The translations under genes were made by a program, and so were the position numbers. Under the pieces are notes generated by a model, which searched no databases, had not been told where the DNA came from, and saw only the letters and a list, made by a program, of their open reading frames with translations. A stretch of 9,338 nucleotides of DNA from Nitrososphaerota archaeon (GTDB taxonomy: Archaea; Thermoproteota; Nitrososphaeria; Nitrososphaerales; Nitrosopumilaceae): positions 1-9,338 of the forward strand of contig JAGWGS010000039.1 in assembly GCA_028867235.1 (NCBI GenBank), written 5' to 3'. Every line of letters starts with the position of its first letter. Within the stretch, counting starts at the first letter, position 1. Of this stretch, positions 7,905-9,338 are shown one piece after another.

Positions 7905-8072
7905 AATACATATTCCCAGATATACTACAAACAGATAGTAAATTGCCACATTTACAAGCGTAATAACTATACTAATCTTGAAGAATTCAAGAAAAAATGT
8001 AAATGCCCGGACTTCTCTGGATTCTGCCGCCTGAATTATTATTGTGCTTACGACTCCAAGTATTGTGTCATA
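7905..8072 (-). pseudogene. Remnant of the C-terminal end of an ion-transporter-type (ArsB/NhaD/SLC13-like) permease
   Basis: The 362-nt gap between the EamA gene and the next gene has no intact gene, but read on the minus strand from 8072 downward it gives about 56 codons without a stop. The product is protein-like: ILGVVSTIIIQAAESREV, then AFTFFLEFFKISIVIT, then LVNVAIYYLFVVYLG. The pattern small-residue helix, AE(S/K), charged turn, F-x-F-x-E-F-x-K-I, closing hydrophobic helix is that of the C-terminal end of ion-transporter-superfamily permeases. The frame is closed by a TGA at 8073-8075, no start is present, and the rest of the gene is absent. Upstream, about 8075-8190 on the same strand, a second frame is open and contains IPLCW; it could be the preceding part after a frameshift near 8060-8075, but this is uncertain. 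At the 3' end the frame runs into the antisense of the EamA tail instead of stopping, which suggests the original end was lost. Remnant moderately sure; family less so. Confidence 0.45.
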
Positions 8073-8265
8073 TCACATTTACCATCCACATGAAATCGTA
8101 CCATTGTAATTAAGATCCATGTGTAATCTTTATTCCAACACAACGGAATTGTTATCCAATCACATGCAATTTCAATTGGTAAGATTTTAACATAAAACTT
8201 GAGATAACAATGTTAGCCCAACTTTAAATCAAAAAATCGCCAATAGATCTTGAGAGTAAATCATA
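8073..8265. other. Rest of the intergenic gap before the secreted four-cysteine protein
   Basis: No intact gene. On the minus strand a second frame may continue the permease remnant as far as about 8190, with stops on either side. On the plus strand the last 45 nt hold the TATA-like box and leader of the next gene. Short inverted repeats such as CCAAT...ATTGG (about 8156-8180) occur but are too weak to call. Confidence 0.4.
8222..8229 (+). promoter_or_regulatory. TATA-like box of the secreted four-cysteine protein gene
   Basis: CTTTAAAT centred about 40 nt before the ATG at 8266. It would start transcription near 8252, leaving a leader of about 14 nt. The leader contains only a weak GAGAG purine stretch as a possible ribosome-binding site. 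Confidence 0.4.
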
Positions 8266-8976
8266 ATGAAAAAAAAGATCATCCTGCTTTGTGCATCTAC
8301 AATATTTCTCCTTGCAACATTAGCCACGATTGATAAAGAATCGTCTGGATTTCAAAATACAATCAATGCTAGTAGATCTGTAAATTTGCATATTCACGGA
8401 TACCGAACTGTGGTCATATTGCCAATCTTTACACAGGCTGCATATGGTCCTCATGGTTTTTACTGGTTCTATGAGAAAAATTGCGGTCCTACATGTCTTA
8501 CAGTACCAATACCAAAAAACTTTACAGCATCATATGTGACAGGAGGCGGGATGGATGGAATTCTGTTAAATCAGAATTTCACTTATTTGACGGACCTAGA
8601 TATTGACAGGAATCCAAATATCCTTACCAAGTACGACAAGATAATACTCTTGCATAACGAGTATGTAACACAAAGTGAGTTCGACGCAATAGTACATCAT
8701 CCTCATGTTATCTACATGTATCCAAATGCGCTCTATGCTAAGGTCAGTATAGACTATTCCAAGAATACTATCACACTGGTAAAAGGACACGGCTATCCGC
8801 AAAAAAGTATACATGATGGTTTTGAATGGAGATTTGATAATAGTAGATATGAATACAATACTGCGTGTAAAGACTGGAGCTTTTACAAGATAGAAAATGG
8901 ATATATGCTTGATTGCTATCCACAGTTGGTCATACAGAACAATAATCTTATGCTGGAAAAGATGATTTTGTTATAG
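8266..8976 (+). CDS. Secreted four-cysteine protein, distantly like the N,N-dimethylformamidase beta subunit
   Basis: A 236-residue protein with an N-terminal signal sequence (KKK followed by a hydrophobic core, about 5-20), so it should act outside the membrane. The mature part has four cysteines, C73, C77, C201 and C217, enough for two disulfides. The core KYDKIILLHNEYVTQSEFDA (122-141) followed by IYMYPNALYAKV (149-160) and LVKGHGYP (171-178) resembles the C-terminal domain of N,N-dimethylformamidase beta subunits (pattern YDvvil-H-EY-s-e..da, then a gN-ly-v strand). The similarity is to the fold pattern only; the catalytic iron ligands of that enzyme are not shown here and no reaction should be assigned. 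I recall a strongly conserved thaumarchaeal protein of this kind without a known function; that is memory, not a search result. It has its own TATA-like box and a neighbour on the other strand whose frame overlaps its last 6 nt. Confidence 0.78.
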   Translation: MKKKIILLCASTIFLLATLATIDKESSGFQNTINASRSVNLHIHGYRTVVILPIFTQAAYGPHGFYWFYEKNCGPTCLTVPIPKNFTASYVTGGGMDGILLNQNFTYLTDLDIDRNPNILTKYDKIILLHNEYVTQSEFDAIVHHPHVIYMYPNALYAKVSIDYSKNTITLVKGHGYPQKSIHDGFEWRFDNSRYEYNTACKDWSFYKIENGYMLDCYPQLVIQNNNLMLEKMILL

Positions 8977-9117
8977 TTTTACTAATTGGTATTTGGGATT
9001 TTTGTTGTATTGTTTGAAAATCTTGTCTTGAATAATATTTTCATTCCAACTAGAAGTCATACTTTGATTGTTATTTACATTGATATCTTGGTATATAGTC
9101 AAACGCAGAGTCCCCAT
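8971..9117 (-). CDS. Possible 48-residue small protein downstream of tRNA-Pro
   Basis: An ATG at 9117 opens 48 codons ending in TAA at 8971-8973. The product is hydrophilic, Asn/Gln-rich, without cysteines or membrane segments: MGTLRLTIYQDINVNNNQ at the start and YNKNPKYQLVKL at the end. It lies 20 nt behind the 3' end of tRNA-Pro on the same strand and fills the whole space up to the secreted-protein gene, overlapping it tail to tail by 6 nt. A GGGGT stretch 4 nt before the ATG might serve as a ribosome-binding site. No family is recognised. In AT-rich DNA a frame of this length can arise by chance, so this is a candidate only. Confidence 0.25.
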   Translation of the reverse strand: MGTLRLTIYQDINVNNNQSMTSSWNENIIQDKIFKQYNKNPKYQLVKL

Positions 9118-9132
9118 CTTTACCCCATATAG

Positions 9133-9136
9133 AAAA
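9133..9136 (-). terminator. T-run after tRNA-Pro
   Basis: Directly after the discriminator base the minus strand reads TTTT, then CTATATGG. A short T-run is the usual archaeal intrinsic termination signal; four T's is a modest one, so transcription may partly read on. Confidence 0.35.
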
Positions 9137-9210
9137 TGGGATCGGCCGGATTTGAACCGACGACCTCAGGTACCCAAAACCCGAATCATACCAAGCTAGA
9201 CCACGATCCC
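9137..9210 (-). tRNA. tRNA-Pro (anticodon UGG)
   Basis: The 74-nt cloverleaf is complete without an intron. The acceptor stem GGGATCG/CGATCCC pairs at all seven positions. The D arm is GTCT/TGAT with loop AGCTTGGTA. The anticodon stem CGGGT/ACCTG carries loop TTTGGGT, so the anticodon TGG lies at 9174-9176. The variable loop is AGGTC and the T arm GTCGG/CCGGC has loop TTCAAAT. The discriminator is A and CCA is not encoded, so it must be added afterwards. UGG can read all four proline codons by wobble. No duplicate of its 3' end is seen in the window, so there is no sign that it served as an integration site here. Confidence 0.96.
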
Positions 9211-9235
9211 GATGTGATTGCACAAAAATGTCCCC

Positions 9236-9243
9236 AATTTAAT
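9236..9243 (-). promoter_or_regulatory. TATA-like box of tRNA-Pro
   Basis: ATTAAATT on the minus strand, centred about 29 nt before the first base of the tRNA. This spacing would start the transcript within a few bases of the mature 5' end, as is common for archaeal tRNA genes. Confidence 0.4.
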
Positions 9244-9255
9244 CTTCTCATGTAG

Positions 9256-9274
9256 TTATTATTTTAAATAATAA
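9256..9274 (+). promoter_or_regulatory. Palindromic TATA element before the TTG-start gene
   Basis: TTATTATTT and AAATAATAA are perfect inverted arms of nine bases around a single T. The TTTAAATA core (9263-9270) is centred about 27 nt before the TTG at 9294, the expected distance for a leaderless archaeal mRNA. Because the element reads almost the same on both strands, it could also start transcription leftward, toward tRNA-Pro, although that gene has a closer box of its own. Confidence 0.5.
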
Positions 9275-9293
9275 ACCAAGTTAAGGTTAGTCA

Positions 9294-9338
9294 TTGCAAG
9301 TACAAGATTACATCAATGCGGGAAAGATAGCATCAGAA
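9294..9338 (+). CDS. map: Probable methionine aminopeptidase, N-terminal fragment (cut by window edge)
   Basis: Fifteen codons are visible: M(TTG)QVQDYINAGKIASE. This resembles the start of archaeal type-II methionine aminopeptidases (pattern ...DYxxAGKIAxxvr), the cobalt/iron/manganese enzymes that remove the initiator Met from nascent proteins. The metal-binding residues lie beyond the window, so the call rests on a short stretch. The start is well limited: a TAG stop lies in frame at 9288-9290 and the only initiator-like codon between it and the conserved residues is the TTG. The palindromic TATA element at 9256-9274 sits at leaderless distance. A short AAGG (9283-9286) is the only trace of a ribosome-binding site. 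Confidence 0.5.
   Translation, partial: MQVQDYINAGKIASE

Noticed and set aside
7977..7991. Inverted repeat CTTGAA/TTCAAG with a three-base loop, considered as a terminator of the EamA gene
   Set aside because: Stem of six bases without a following T-run, and it lies inside the permease remnant, where it encodes part of the remnant.
9137..9210. tRNA-Pro as a site of mobile-element integration
   Set aside because: No duplicated tRNA 3' end, integrase or other mobile gene is present in the window.

Overview
The window looks like a piece of the chromosome of an ammonia-oxidising archaeon (Nitrososphaerota/Thaumarchaeota, Nitrosopumilales-like). Four things point this way. The DNA is AT-rich. 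It encodes an archaeal Tsr3 rRNA-modifying enzyme and an archaeal-type tRNA-Pro without an encoded CCA. Most genes carry a TATA-like box about 24-30 nt before the start codon, as expected for leaderless or short-leader archaeal transcripts. It also holds a secreted four-cysteine protein of a kind I associate with this phylum. The genus cannot be fixed from the sequence alone.

Layout from left to right. (1) 42-2372 (+): an APC-family amino-acid/polyamine permease fused to two UspA-like cytoplasmic domains. (2) 2395-2886 (-): Tsr3 (DUF367), convergent with the permease, with 22 nt between the stops. (3) 2932-6432 (-): a giant secreted protein made of a signal peptide, a lamin-tail domain, seven degenerate beta-sandwich repeats, a Thr/Ser linker and a C-terminal domain with the protein's only two cysteines. 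(4) 6592-6831 (-): a 79-residue membrane protein with a C-terminal zinc ribbon. (5) 7013-7903 (+): an EamA/DMT transporter, divergent from the zinc-ribbon gene. (6) 7904-8265: a 362-nt gap without an intact gene; on the minus strand it holds what looks like the decayed C-terminal end of an ion-transporter-type permease. (7) 8266-8976 (+): the secreted four-cysteine protein, distantly like the beta subunit of N,N-dimethylformamidase. (8) 8971-9117 (-): a weak 48-codon small ORF. (9) 9137-9210 (-): tRNA-Pro(UGG). (10) 9294 onward (+): the first 15 codons of a probable methionine aminopeptidase with a TTG start, cut by the window edge.

The genes do not form one pathway. Two are housekeeping (Tsr3, tRNA-Pro), or three if the Map call is right. 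Two are inner-membrane transporters, with the remnant of a possible third. Three encode surface or membrane proteins. Nearly every gene has its own promoter-like box, so most are probably transcribed singly. I see no CRISPR array, insertion sequence, integrase or phage gene. The points most worth a second look are the seven-repeat surface protein, the permease remnant, the permease-UspA fusion, the secreted four-cysteine protein and the near-perfect palindromic TATA element in front of the TTG-start gene.
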